Below, piece after piece: positions 1 to 8,764 of a stretch of 64,000 nucleotides of DNA (position 1 is the first letter of the stretch; each line of letters opens with the position of its first letter). Below the pieces are notes generated by a model. It had not been told where the DNA came from, did not search any database, and was given only the letters and a program-made list of their open reading frames with translations. A program made the position numbers and the translations under genes. The DNA lies in assembly GCA_003194435.1 (NCBI GenBank), contig PQXC01000010.1, positions 17,618 to 81,617 of the forward strand, given 5' to 3'. This stretch comes from Candidatus Methanophagaceae archaeon (GTDB lineage Archaea; Halobacteriota; Syntropharchaeia; Alkanophagales; Methanospirareceae).

Positions 1-214
1 CGGGTGATACAGAGGTGGAAGTGAAGAATAGGGTCATTGCAATAAGTCCTGGTATAAGGAACTCAGGTGATAGTTTCCTGTCTATATAAAATGCTAAGAA
101 TAGGAATAGCGGGAATAAAATCCCGAATATCACAACCGGACCTTTCAGGTAGTACATCTGGATGTCCTTTTTTGTTATAGCCCATGCCTTCCTAAGTTGT
201 GTTATTGTCATCAT
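1..214 (-). CDS. ABC-2 type transporter permease, N-terminal part (runs off the window)
   Basis: Reading the minus strand from the ATG at 214 gives an open frame to the window edge. It begins MMTITQLRKAWAITKKDIQM and continues into two hydrophobic stretches. A short cytoplasmic leader followed by membrane helices is the usual start of ABC-2 export permeases. It begins 22 bases inside the 3' end of the upstream ATPase gene, so the two are probably translationally coupled as the membrane and motor halves of one exporter. About 70 residues are visible, so the substrate cannot be inferred. Confidence 0.7.
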   Translation of the reverse strand, partial: MMTITQLRKAWAITKKDIQMYYLKGPVVIFGILFPLFLFLAFYIDRKLSPEFLIPGLIAMTLFFTSTSVSP

Positions 215-1139
215 CGTGTAAATGTAAACCTCCTTCTCCTTCGCCTGTGAGTCTCAGAAATATGTCCTCCAGAGACGGGAGACAGACATTCAAGCTCACT
301 ATCTTCAATCCACTATGCAATGCGAAATCAACAATTGAGCATATCGTATCGTGTGGTTCGGTCGTGTATAGCCTGTATCCATCCCTTACACGCATTGCGT
401 CCGGGAATCCAGCCAGCTTAACATCCCTGTTGAATACAACGTCAACTGCGAGCGCGCCACCTATCCGATGCCTCAAATTGTCTGGACTATCAATCGTCAC
501 AATCTTACCGTGGTTTATGACACCAATTCGCTCACAGAGCAGGTTCACTTCCTCCATGTTGTGGGACGTAAGGAAGACCGTCTTACCCGCCTCTGAGAGT
601 TCAATAATCTTCTCCCTTATCAGCCTCGCACTCATGACATCGAGACCCGAGGTCGGTTCATCAAGAAATAGCAATTCCGGGTCGCTCACAAGTGCCATTG
701 ATAGCATAAGCCGCTGTTTCATACCCTTCGATAGCGTCTTTACCTTGCTATCTCGCCTCTCATAGATACCAAACTCCTTAAGAAGCTCTGCTGTCCGTAT
801 CTCCGCCTCTCGTTTCCCAATTCCGTAGAGCGATGCGATGAGCATCATATTCTTCCATGCAGAAAGGTCGGGATATGCATTTGCCGCCTCTGGCACAACG
901 CCAATCAATTCCCTCGCCTTCAGCGTCTCAGCCACAACATCAAACCCCATAACGCTCGCATTACCCCCATCTGGCTTTATCACACCGGTTAGCATTCGCA
1001 CAGTTGTGGTCTTACCTGCGCCATTTGGACCGAGGAAGCCGAATATTTCACCACTATGCACAGTAAAGGAGATACAATCAACTGCCTTGAACCCGTTAAA
1101 AGTCTTTTCAAGCGCTTTAGCTGTTATCGCTTCCTTCAT
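192..1139 (-). CDS. ABC transporter ATP-binding protein (DrrA/CcmA-like exporter ATPase)
   Basis: This 315-residue protein is the ATP-hydrolysing subunit of an ABC-2 exporter. A Walker A motif GPNGAGKTTT lies near residue 38, an ABC signature LSKGMKQR near 136, a Walker B LLFLDEPTSGLD near 155 and a switch histidine in TSHNMEE near 193. The about 80 residues after the nucleotide-binding domain match the C-terminal extension of DrrA-type export ATPases. Its ATG overlaps the stop of the ArsR-type regulator (ATGA), and its 3' end overlaps the permease. The operon is therefore regulator-ATPase-permease. Cargo is unknown; drugs, lipids and ions are all possible. Confidence 0.9.
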   Translation of the reverse strand: MKEAITAKALEKTFNGFKAVDCISFTVHSGEIFGFLGPNGAGKTTTVRMLTGVIKPDGGNASVMGFDVVAETLKARELIGVVPEAANAYPDLSAWKNMMLIASLYGIGKREAEIRTAELLKEFGIYERRDSKVKTLSKGMKQRLMLSMALVSDPELLFLDEPTSGLDVMSARLIREKIIELSEAGKTVFLTSHNMEEVNLLCERIGVINHGKIVTIDSPDNLRHRIGGALAVDVVFNRDVKLAGFPDAMRVRDGYRLYTTEPHDTICSIVDFALHSGLKIVSLNVCLPSLEDIFLRLTGEGEGGLHLHDDDNNTT

Positions 1140-1450
1140 TCATCCATACCCCCATCAAGCAGGTCAATCACTATCTGCCGGGACTTGAGCCTCCATAGCT
1201 TCTCCGGCGCTCCACCACCTTCATCCCGATATCCAGCAACCTCGAGTATCCCCGCCTTCTTGAGCTCTGAGAGGTGATAATACAGACACGATGCATTTAT
1301 CCCTTCTCTGCTACCGAGATAACGTTGTATCTCCTTCGTGCTTCGTGTATCCTCACCAATATACTCGATGATTGTCCATCTTGTGGGGCAGTGAAGCGCT
1401 TTCATGAGCATCCTGAACCGCGCTCCTCTCCCTTTTCCTCTTCCACACAT
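1136..1450 (-). CDS. ArsR-type winged-helix transcriptional regulator
   Basis: This 104-residue protein looks like a small DNA-binding repressor. It contains a helix-turn-helix region (RWTIIEYIGEDTRSTKEIQRYL, read in two halves), a recognition helix near SCLYYHLSELKKAGIL and a wing ending in KLWRLK, the ArsR/MarR winged-helix layout. It has no CxC metal-binding motif; its only cysteines are C2, C21 and the one in the recognition helix, so metal sensing is not supported. It is the first gene of the exporter operon and shares ATGA with the ATPase gene. A perfect 16-bp palindrome 24 bases upstream of its start could be its own operator (inference). Confidence 0.8.
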   Translation of the reverse strand: MCGRGKGRGARFRMLMKALHCPTRWTIIEYIGEDTRSTKEIQRYLGSREGINASCLYYHLSELKKAGILEVAGYRDEGGGAPEKLWRLKSRQIVIDLLDGGMDE

Positions 1451-1473
1451 GACCTGCCTTCGATCAATTATTA

Positions 1474-1489
1474 ATTATAATATTATAAT
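1474..1489. promoter_or_regulatory. 16-bp perfect AT-rich palindrome upstream of the regulator operon
   Basis: ATTATAATATTATAAT reads identically on both strands. It sits 24-39 bases upstream of the regulator ATG, where a TATA box or a repressor operator would be expected. It is consistent with autoregulation, but AT-rich palindromes also arise by chance and it overlaps the probable TATA region. Confidence 0.4.
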
Positions 1490-1565
1490 GATATATTAAA
1501 ATATTCAAGTGGTATATAAGAATATTAGATGAAAAACTACCAGCAAAGATCGCTGTGGAAACGGT

Positions 1566-2792
1566 TTAAAATGTCTTCAACTCTCCCCTGGTCGCTTTTT
1601 CTGTTATCTCACCTATATTCGAGAGCCAATCATCCATTATCCGTGCTACTTTATGCTCGATTGCTGCAACCCCTGCGCCGGTACCGGCACTCTGCGGTAT
1701 AATTTGTGCTGTTGCCACCTTCGGGTCATCTATTCGCCTGCCTATCTCCGATAATATCTTTATGTATACCTCTTGAATGCCATCCACCGTATCCACGACC
1801 TCATTGGCTATTTTAATGGCGAGCAAATTATAGATTTTCCCTGTATGGTTCACGGGATTCTTTCCCGCTGCTCCTTCCATGCTTATCGGTCTATTCGGCG
1901 TGATAAGTCCATTACAGCGGTTGCCTCGACCCGCAGCACCGTCATCACCCATCTCCGCTGATGTACCGGTTACCGTGATATAGACAGAGTGAGGAGTATC
2001 AGCCTGATTTACGGAAGTTGTGACTGCTCTTTCAGTATATCTTGTGGCGATCCCGGTAACAAACTGTTTTAAATCCTCTTTTATCGCTTCGTAGTGGTCA
2101 TAGTCCTCCACATACCTGGATACAAACGCATCACCTACTGTCAGGTTTATCCTGTCGCCCTGCCTGAGTACCATCACCTTCATATCCTCTCCTATTGCTT
2201 TCTCTCTGTAACGATAATCTGACATCACCATGCCTTCTGTATTGAGAGCAATGGATTCTGCCTCTGATAGTGGCGCATGAGCAACGCCAAAGGAAGTATC
2301 ATTTGCCACTGGTATCTCCTTATCCTTCTCTTTGAATACTGTTAACAGGTCTGAAGAGCCTTTACCCAGTTTGCTATCCACCACAACATGCCTATCAACA
2401 TCAAGATTACGCACGTTCTGCTTCAGATATTCACGTGCCGCCCGTAGTGCAATCACGTCTACCGGAATCTCTTCACCCTCAAATTCTCGTGTCGCTCTGC
2501 CACCCAGCAGGATGTATATCGGAGATATGACCTCACCACCACCGTATCTCGGATTTGACCTGCCAGCCACGAGCTGCACTTTATCTGTATTGTGATGCAG
2601 TATCGTCCCGCATCGCTTCTTATACTCTCTGCATAGCGCCACACTGACCGCGTCAGCAATGCCATCGCATAAACTGTCCGGATGCCCCAGTCCCTTCCTC
2701 TCCACCATCTCGACCTCCTGCTCATCCACTGGCTTCCTGTTCATGAATTCAACCCTAATATTCCGCCTCTGTTCATTCTTACTCATATTCAT
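1566..2792 (-). CDS. mat: Archaeal S-adenosylmethionine synthetase (methionine adenosyltransferase)
   Basis: This cytosolic enzyme makes S-adenosylmethionine from methionine and ATP. The 408 residues match the archaeal MAT family (about 400), which is very divergent from bacterial MetK. Family stretches include [20 protein letters not shown] near residue 31, a glycine-rich [20 protein letters not shown] near 283 and [13 protein letters not shown] near 312. The ATG at 2792 gives a short charged N-terminal leader; an internal start at the methionine of [13 protein letters not shown] would fit most homologs better. It appears to be monocistronic. AdoMet would supply the radical SAM enzymes and methyltransferases of this cell. 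Confidence 0.93.
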   Translation of the reverse strand: MNMSKNEQRRNIRVEFMNRKPVDEQEVEMVERKGLGHPDSLCDGIADAVSVALCREYKKRCGTILHHNTDKVQLVAGRSNPRYGGGEVISPIYILLGGRATREFEGEEIPVDVIALRAAREYLKQNVRNLDVDRHVVVDSKLGKGSSDLLTVFKEKDKEIPVANDTSFGVAHAPLSEAESIALNTEGMVMSDYRYREKAIGEDMKVMVLRQGDRINLTVGDAFVSRYVEDYDHYEAIKEDLKQFVTGIATRYTERAVTTSVNQADTPHSVYITVTGTSAEMGDDGAAGRGNRCNGLITPNRPISMEGAAGKNPVNHTGKIYNLLAIKIANEVVDTVDGIQEVYIKILSEIGRRIDDPKVATAQIIPQSAGTGAGVAAIEHKVARIMDDWLSNIGEITEKATRGELKTF

Positions 2793-2863
2793 ATCTTCTC
2801 TTCGTATCTCTATCTCGATTCTTCATTTAATAATTTTAAACTCTAACCCCTCTTAACTTAACT

Positions 2864-3871
2864 CTAACCTCTGCTAATAACATCGTATTCATCGTATATA
2901 CTGCCCACAATCACTTCCAGCAGGTCTTCCAGACAGACCAACCCCTCGGTCTTGCCCTGGTTATCCACAACAATAGCGATATGGAACCTGCCCCGTTGAA
3001 ATTCCTTCAGTAAATCATCCACTCTCTTCGTATCCGGTATCAAATAAGGGGGTTTCATAAGCTTTCGTATCGAAGTCTCGCCCCTATCCCTATTCGCCAG
3101 CAGGTCCTTCGCGTATAGAATGCCCACGATGTTATCCTCCGTTCGCTCGAATACAGGAATCCTGGAGAAGCCCGTTCTCTTTATCAACTCCACCGCAGCA
3201 TCAACACTCTGATTGGCATCTATGCATACCATCGCATCTCTGGGAGTCATTACATTTCTCACCCTGATCTCATCGAGCTTCAATACGCCCATCATCATCT
3301 CCTTCTCGTCCTCTTCTATCGCTCCTTCCTCCTCGCCTATATCCAGCATCGTCTCCACCTCCTCCTCGGTCAGTACATGCCTTTTATAAGGTGCCATACC
3401 CATAAACCGTTCAAAAGTGCCAGTAATTGCGGATACCACTTTGATGAACGGCATAAAGAGATAAGCCATTATCTTTATCGGCTTGGATACGATGATAGAG
3501 ATCCGCTCTGCGTGGTGAACGGCGATAGTCTTGGGTAGAATCTCCGCGAAAGTGAGTATCAGGAATGTCATTACACCGGTTGCAACTGCCACGCCATAAC
3601 TACCAAAGAATTCCATTGCAATTGATGTTGCCAATGCCGATGCCCCGATATTCACCATGTTATTGCCAATGAGGACAGTGGTGAGCATCGCTTCCTGCTG
3701 GTTCATCAGTTCATCTATCTCTTTCGCACCTTTCACACCCTGCTTCACCAGTGCTCTCGCTCTTACTTTACCAATTGCAATCAGAGCGGTCTCAGAGCCA
3801 GAGAAGAAGCCAGAGAGGAGTAATAGTAGAAGAAGGATTAAAAACTTCAAGCCAAGGAGCGACAATAACAC
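2864..3871 (-). CDS. CNNM/DUF21 membrane protein with CBS pair (hemolysin/CorC-related)
   Basis: The N-terminal about 180 residues have several hydrophobic helices, including LLLLLLSGFFSGSETALIAI, typical of the DUF21/CNNM transporter domain. A CBS pair follows (RNVMTPRDAMVCIDANQSVD near residue 205, ending near 330). This family has been linked to Mg2+/cobalt or Na+ export with nucleotide sensing by the CBS pair. At 335 residues it lacks the C-terminal CorC_HlyC domain of about 430-residue bacterial members. The transported ion is not determined. It ends 71 bases before the mat start on the same strand, so the two could be co-transcribed. Confidence 0.85.
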   Translation of the reverse strand: MLLSLLGLKFLILLLLLLLSGFFSGSETALIAIGKVRARALVKQGVKGAKEIDELMNQQEAMLTTVLIGNNMVNIGASALATSIAMEFFGSYGVAVATGVMTFLILTFAEILPKTIAVHHAERISIIVSKPIKIMAYLFMPFIKVVSAITGTFERFMGMAPYKRHVLTEEEVETMLDIGEEEGAIEEDEKEMMMGVLKLDEIRVRNVMTPRDAMVCIDANQSVDAAVELIKRTGFSRIPVFERTEDNIVGILYAKDLLANRDRGETSIRKLMKPPYLIPDTKRVDDLLKEFQRGRFHIAIVVDNQGKTEGLVCLEDLLEVIVGSIYDEYDVISRG

Positions 3872-3910
3872 CTTTTTCCCTCCTTCAATAGTAATATTGG
3901 TATTTGCATC

Positions 3911-4885
3911 TTAAAAAGTTTTCGAGACATCCAATCTCTTTCTTATGGGCGTAAGCAACTCGTTTAGATATCTCGAGGCATTCAGCTTCACGTCCTGCGG
4001 GTGTAACTTACCCAGCTCGTAATCGCGTTCAAACTGCTCATAACTATGATAAATCACATCACCACCATATTCCTGCTTGCGTTCTATCTTAACCTCTTCG
4101 AGAGCGCCAAAGATTATATATCGGTAGATTTGCAGTACAGGATTACCAGCAACAACTCTGGGTGGGCAGAAAGCAGCCCTTATCTTACGCTCCACCTCCG
4201 ATTCTGACTCGTGCACCGAGATGTAGTTATGGAGTGAGGAGGACATCTTCGCCCCATCCAGCCCGATTAAAAGTGGGGTATGGATACATATAGGAGTTTT
4301 AAAGCCGAGCTTCGGTAAGTTCTCTCGTGCGAGCATGTGTATCTTCCGCTGATCTATGCCGCCAATTGCCACATCTATGTTGAGATATGCGATATCCATT
4401 GCCTGCATCAACGGATACAGCATCTGCGATACTTTGCGGTCTGTTTTACTGCGAGATAACTCATCCATGCTCCTCCTCGCTCGCTTCTCTGTCGTCACGG
4501 TTGCGAGTTGTAATAAGTCCAGCGTGTATTCAGCATCAAGCTGAAAAGAAGAGCCAAGTATGTACTCGGTCTCTTCACTCAGACCAGCAGCGGCGAAGCA
4601 TCTCCTGTTGTACTCTGCAGTCTCTCTTATCTGCTCAAAATTGCCTTTCTCATTTAGATACGCATGTACATCAGCGAGAAGCACGATGATATGAAATCCG
4701 AGCCGCTGCAACTCCTTCAACTCTGTTATCAGTGGTAGATGCCCGATATGCACACTGCCACTCGGCTCAAAGCCTGCATACGCTCTTAACTGTGTGCCTG
4801 ATGCAAGAGCCTCTTCCAGCTCAGCTCTCGTCACTATCTCCTCCACGTTCCTTAGCAGCACCTTCATCCGGTCGTGCTCTCTCAT
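3911..4885 (-). CDS. tyrS: Tyrosyl-tRNA synthetase, archaeal type
   Basis: This class I aminoacyl-tRNA synthetase charges tRNA-Tyr. The HIGH signature is SVHIGHLPL near residue 45 and the KMSKS loop is KMSSS near 215. The N-terminal AYAGFEPSG segment is the tyrosine/ATP pocket of archaeal TyrRS. The length of 324 residues is normal for the compact archaeal form, which lacks the bacterial S4-like tail. The ATG at 4885 adds a short leader before the conserved start. It lies 25 bases after the CNNM gene start region on the same strand and 41 bases from tRNA-Leu. Confidence 0.92.
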   Translation of the reverse strand: MREHDRMKVLLRNVEEIVTRAELEEALASGTQLRAYAGFEPSGSVHIGHLPLITELKELQRLGFHIIVLLADVHAYLNEKGNFEQIRETAEYNRRCFAAAGLSEETEYILGSSFQLDAEYTLDLLQLATVTTEKRARRSMDELSRSKTDRKVSQMLYPLMQAMDIAYLNIDVAIGGIDQRKIHMLARENLPKLGFKTPICIHTPLLIGLDGAKMSSSLHNYISVHESESEVERKIRAAFCPPRVVAGNPVLQIYRYIIFGALEEVKIERKQEYGGDVIYHSYEQFERDYELGKLHPQDVKLNASRYLNELLTPIRKRLDVSKTF

Positions 4886-4926
4886 GTTCCTTTATTTGTG
4901 AATCCTTAACTTAATGTTAATGCGGA

Positions 4927-5010
4927 TGCGGAGGGGGAGATTCGAACTCCCGAACCCCTTCGGGATGAGGCCCTGAACCTCACGCCTTTGTCCAACTCGG
5001 CAACCTCCGC
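4927..5010 (-). tRNA. tRNA-Leu(CAG)
   Basis: The minus strand folds into an 84-nt type II tRNA. The acceptor stem is GCGGAGG/CCTCCGC with discriminator A. The anticodon arm is TGAGG-TTCAGGG-CCTCA with anticodon CAG. The long variable arm is closed by TCCCGAA/TTCGGGA, and the T arm is GGGAG-TTCGAAT-CTCCC. No CCA is encoded and no intron is visible. Confidence 0.95.
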
Positions 5011-5157
5011 ATTGGTCCCTCTGACCCTCCTTATCTTCATATTAACAAAATAAACATTATTTACTAAGTCTCAGAGTATAAATATATAACCGCAGACTTG
5101 CTATTTATCAATAACATCGAAATCGTCCATTGGTATAAGCATAAAGCATAAATTGGA

Positions 5158-7890
5158 ATGAGCACTGAACGAAAAGCCCCGTATAAGGAATATTTACAAT
5201 CGGGCGAAGGAATTGGATTTGGTATAGCCCGGGAAGTGCCGAGGTGTATATCAGCATGTCCTGCTGGCTGTGATGTTCATGGCTATCTGAGACTGGTTGA
5301 AGAAGGCAGGTACAGGGAAGCCTACCAGCTTATAATGGAGACGATACCTTTACCTGCATCTATCGGGCGAATCTGCCATCATCCATGTGAATTGAGATGC
5401 CGGCGAGGCTTCTTCGATGCTCCTATTGCCATCGCGGCAGTCAAGCGATTTGTGGGTGATTATGGTATACAAAAGGCAGAGACAGAGACAAAGACAAGGA
5501 CAAAGACAAGGACAGATAGCAAAACCAAAAGAGTAGCAATCATCGGTGCTGGACCCGCGGGTCTGACGGCTGCTTTACGGCTGGCGAGTAAAGGTTATGC
5601 AGTGAAGGTGTACGAGCGATTGCCCTCTGAAGGTGGCATGCTCCTCGCTGGTATACCCCCATACCGGTTGCCGAAGGAGGTATTGAAAGAAGAGATAGAC
5701 CTTATTAAGCGTTCCGGAGTGGAGATAGAAGCGGGTAAGGAGATAGATAAGAGCGAGTTTGAGCGGCTGCGTCAGGAGTATGATGCTATCTTCATCGCTG
5801 TTGGTATGCAAGAGAGCAGGAGACTGGGAATAGAAGGCGAGGATATGGAAGGTGTTGTGGGCGGTGTTGAGTTCCTTCGTGAGTTCAATCTCAGGCATCT
5901 ACAGGGCAGTAATATGAAAGAGGTGGAGATAGGGGCGGGGCATAAAATAGCGGTGATAGGCGGTGGTAATGTGGCTATGGACGTTGCAAGATGCTTGATT
6001 CGGCTGGGTTCGGATGTAACAGTTATATATCGGAGGTCGCGAGATGAGATGCCTGCGAGTGTGGAAGAGGTAAGAGAAGCGGAGGAAGAGGGAGTGAAAT
6101 TCTTATTCCTGGCTAACCCTGTAAGGATTCTTGGGTCGTCAAGAGTGGAGAGACTGGAGCTTATCAGGATGAAGTTAGGAGCTCCGGATGAGTCTGGCAG
6201 GAGACGACCAGTGCCCATAAAAGGCTCCAGGTTCTCAATGGCTGTGGATATGGTGATACCGGCAATAGGGCAGGCAACGAATCTTCAGTTCCTCGAAGGT
6301 AGTGGTGTGGAGACGGTGCATGGGCTGATAAAAGTGGATGAGTTCTGTTGCACCACGGTGGAGGGTATATTTGCGGGTGGCGATTGTGTTCACGGTGCTG
6401 CGTTCGCAGTTGATGCTATTGCCGATGGTAATGTCGCTGCGGACTCAATAGACCGTTTTCTGAGTGGCGTTGAGATGGGAGCGCAGTCAAAGTCAGAGCC
6501 AGTGCCACGAGCAGCCACAGAGCTGGCGGATGAAGAGGCATATATAACGGAGGAGTTGAGGAATGAGGAGGCGCTGGGCTTGATAGCCAGAGCCAGGCGA
6601 TGTGAAATGCCCGAGATAGATATAGAAGTGCGTAAAGCCAGCTTCAAGGAGGTGAAAACAGGTTTAGCGGAGGAAGCGGTAGTGGCGGAATCGGGTAGAT
6701 GCATGAGGTGTAGAGGCTGTTTACTGACTGATTCGGGCTTGAAAGTCGAGATAGCTGATGTGGATGCATTCATAGCGAGGCTGACATACGTTACGGGCGT
6801 GAACAAATGTGCGGAATGTGGCGAATGCACTGCTTCCTGCCCCGTTGCTGCGATAGACCCGGGCTTCTCGCCACGAAAACTCGCCGGTATGGCGATGCTG
6901 GAGGATGCTGATAAACTCGCATTGAGTGAAGAGATATGGTCCTGCATCACCTGTGGTATCTGCAACGCTATATGTCCGTATGGCGTGGATTTCCTGAGGT
7001 TCATTCAGGGTGTGAGGACCTTAGCAGTGGGCAGGGGCAAAGGCAATGTACCACATTACAGTGAGCAGGGGCGGCTGGCAGTGGAGGATATAAGTAACAA
7101 AGAGAGGTTGAGATGGCTTGATGGTGTGGAGGGACTGAAAGTAGGAGATAGGGGAGATGTTTACTACTTCTCTGGCTGTCTCTCTTTTCTCGACCGCGTA
7201 TACCACGACCGAGCCAATTTGAGGTTGCTTGATATCGCACGCAGTGCAGTGAAGATACTCAATTCGATAGGGATTGTGCCCGCAGTGAGCAGTGAGGAGA
7301 GGTGTTGCGGGCACGACCTGCTCTGGCTGGGCGATGAAGAGGGGTTCAAGACACTGATGAGGGCAAATATAGAGCTGATAAGGTCGAGCGGTGCAAAAAT
7401 TGTGGTTTTCACATGTGCTGAATGCCTCAGAACTTTTGATATTGACTACCGGCGATTTTATGGTGAGCTGGGGTTTGAGGTCATGCATATCACTGAGTTT
7501 TTAAAGGATAAGCACCTCAATTTGAATACATCGGCTGAAGAGCTCATCACCACATATCACGACCCTTGTCGGTTGAGGCATCTGGGGCTATATGATGCGC
7601 CGAGGGCGATTTTGGCACGTATCCCCGGTGTTAAACATGTGGAGATGGCACATAACAGAGAACACACACTCTGCTGTGGTGTGAGTAGCTTTTTGAGCTG
7701 CAGCCCGATAGCAAGGGCGATGCAGATGTCAAGGTTAGCCGAAGCCGAAGCAACAGGGGCATCAAAGCTCGTTGTTACATGCCCTAAGTGCTGGATACAT
7801 CTCGACTGTGCACTGGAGAGCCTGAAAATGGAAAGGAAGATAGAAATAGAGGACCTGACATCCCTGCTCGCAGCTCGACTCAAGTTTTAA
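5158..7890 (+). CDS. GltD/NfnB-like FAD-NAD(P) oxidoreductase fused to ferredoxin and HdrD-like CCG domains
   Basis: This 910-residue protein combines modules usually on separate subunits. Residues about 25-110 are a cysteine-rich Fer4_20 domain (CISACPAGCDVHGY and CHHPCELRC). Residues 124-440 are a GltD-like flavoprotein: FAD motif [15 protein letters not shown](P) motif VIGGGNVAMDVARC and C-terminal FAD motif GGDCVHGAAFAVDAIADGN. [4Fe-4S] motifs follow near 550 (CAECGECTASCP) and 597 (CITCGICNAICP). Two HdrD-type CCG regions end the protein: CCGHDLLWLG with CAECLRTF, and TYHDPCRL, CCGVSSFLSC and CPKC. It could pass electrons between NAD(P)H, ferredoxin and a disulfide-type acceptor (inference). 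A short linker near residues 107-124 is encoded by repeats of ACAAGG/ACAAAG. Confidence 0.85.
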   Translation: MSTERKAPYKEYLQSGEGIGFGIAREVPRCISACPAGCDVHGYLRLVEEGRYREAYQLIMETIPLPASIGRICHHPCELRCRRGFFDAPIAIAAVKRFVGDYGIQKAETETKTRTKTRTDSKTKRVAIIGAGPAGLTAALRLASKGYAVKVYERLPSEGGMLLAGIPPYRLPKEVLKEEIDLIKRSGVEIEAGKEIDKSEFERLRQEYDAIFIAVGMQESRRLGIEGEDMEGVVGGVEFLREFNLRHLQGSNMKEVEIGAGHKIAVIGGGNVAMDVARCLIRLGSDVTVIYRRSRDEMPASVEEVREAEEEGVKFLFLANPVRILGSSRVERLELIRMKLGAPDESGRRRPVPIKGSRFSMAVDMVIPAIGQATNLQFLEGSGVETVHGLIKVDEFCCTTVEGIFAGGDCVHGAAFAVDAIADGNVAADSIDRFLSGVEMGAQSKSEPVPRAATELADEEAYITEELRNEEALGLIARARRCEMPEIDIEVRKASFKEVKTGLAEEAVVAESGRCMRCRGCLLTDSGLKVEIADVDAFIARLTYVTGVNKCAECGECTASCPVAAIDPGFSPRKLAGMAMLEDADKLALSEEIWSCITCGICNAICPYGVDFLRFIQGVRTLAVGRGKGNVPHYSEQGRLAVEDISNKERLRWLDGVEGLKVGDRGDVYYFSGCLSFLDRVYHDRANLRLLDIARSAVKILNSIGIVPAVSSEERCCGHDLLWLGDEEGFKTLMRANIELIRSSGAKIVVFTCAECLRTFDIDYRRFYGELGFEVMHITEFLKDKHLNLNTSAEELITTYHDPCRLRHLGLYDAPRAILARIPGVKHVEMAHNREHTLCCGVSSFLSCSPIARAMQMSRLAEAEATGASKLVVTCPKCWIHLDCALESLKMERKIEIEDLTSLLAARLKF

Positions 7891-7922
7891 GTTTTAATAA
7901 ATCTATAAATCTAAAAGATAAG

Positions 7923-7933
7923 ATATAAATATA
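7923..7933 (+). promoter_or_regulatory. Probable TATA box for the PAC2-like/rqcH pair
   Basis: ATATAAATATA lies 13-23 bases upstream of the ATG at 7946. That spacing would give a leaderless or nearly leaderless transcript, common in archaea. No Shine-Dalgarno sequence is seen in front of this start, which agrees with leaderless initiation. Confidence 0.4.
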
Positions 7934-7945
7934 AAGTAAAGTGCG

Positions 7946-8764
7946 ATGGAAGAGTTTGAGGTAGAAGAACTCTCAATCTACTGGAACGTGGATGAGGAGA
8001 AGTTCAAGGATAAGATAAGTAAGCACTACAATATCATGGTAGCTGGCTTCCCACCGCTCGGTAATATCATACCATACCACCTGAAGGAGCTTTTAAGCGA
8101 TTCGGAGAAGATAATGAGCTTCTATTCCTATAACTTCCCACCAATGGTGGAGGCGCATGATGAGGAGTTTGTGATACCGCACGACGAGCTCTGGTACAGT
8201 GAAGAGAAGCGATTGTTCTGTTACATTGGTAAATATCCGGAGACGGAATATCTGCCAAAGTCGGCATATAAACAGTCAGAGGGGCTGGCTCGTGTGGCAA
8301 AAGAGCTGCATGTCCGCGAATTATACACGGTGGGTGTGGTGATGCCCTTTCAGCAGCCTTTCAGGAATACCAAGCCGGGTATAGAGGCGTATATAGGCTA
8401 CTTTGAGGGCTCGCATAAGGAACTGCCCCATGCTTCCGTGAAGATGACGAGGAAGAACATTGGCAGATACACAATCATTCGTAAGACGGGACTGCTTCCC
8501 GGGTTCGCATCGAAATTGGGCATTGAGAGTTATTCCATACTCGGGGTTGGTAAATATCCGGAGGACCTGCGAGCCTGTGCAGGGGCTTTAAGGGCGTTCA
8601 AGCGCATGTCAGGGCTGGAACTGGAGACCGGAGCGATAGAGAAGATGCTGCATGAGAGTGCAGAAGCCGTTGAGGAGCGTATAAAGCAGCAGATAGCGAA
8701 GTCTACCTCTACTTATCGTGGCGATGGTGTGGGTGCCGATAGCTCTCAATACATGTATGGCTGA
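7946..8764 (+). CDS. PAC2-like protein (proteasome-assembly-chaperone fold, DUF75)
   Basis: The 272-residue soluble protein resembles archaeal PAC2-family proteins. It has an early GFPPLGNI segment near residue 34, a central LYTVGVVMPFQQP strand-turn, TGLLPGFASKLGIESYSILG near 190 and a helical tail (GAIEKMLHESAEAVEERIKQ). Eukaryotic PAC2 assists proteasome assembly. The archaeal members are mostly uncharacterised, so that role should not be assumed here. Its TGA is followed directly by the ATG of rqcH, so the pair is almost certainly co-translated, which suggests a protein-quality-control setting. Confidence 0.6.
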   Translation: MEEFEVEELSIYWNVDEEKFKDKISKHYNIMVAGFPPLGNIIPYHLKELLSDSEKIMSFYSYNFPPMVEAHDEEFVIPHDELWYSEEKRLFCYIGKYPETEYLPKSAYKQSEGLARVAKELHVRELYTVGVVMPFQQPFRNTKPGIEAYIGYFEGSHKELPHASVKMTRKNIGRYTIIRKTGLLPGFASKLGIESYSILGVGKYPEDLRACAGALRAFKRMSGLELETGAIEKMLHESAEAVEERIKQQIAKSTSTYRGDGVGADSSQYMYG

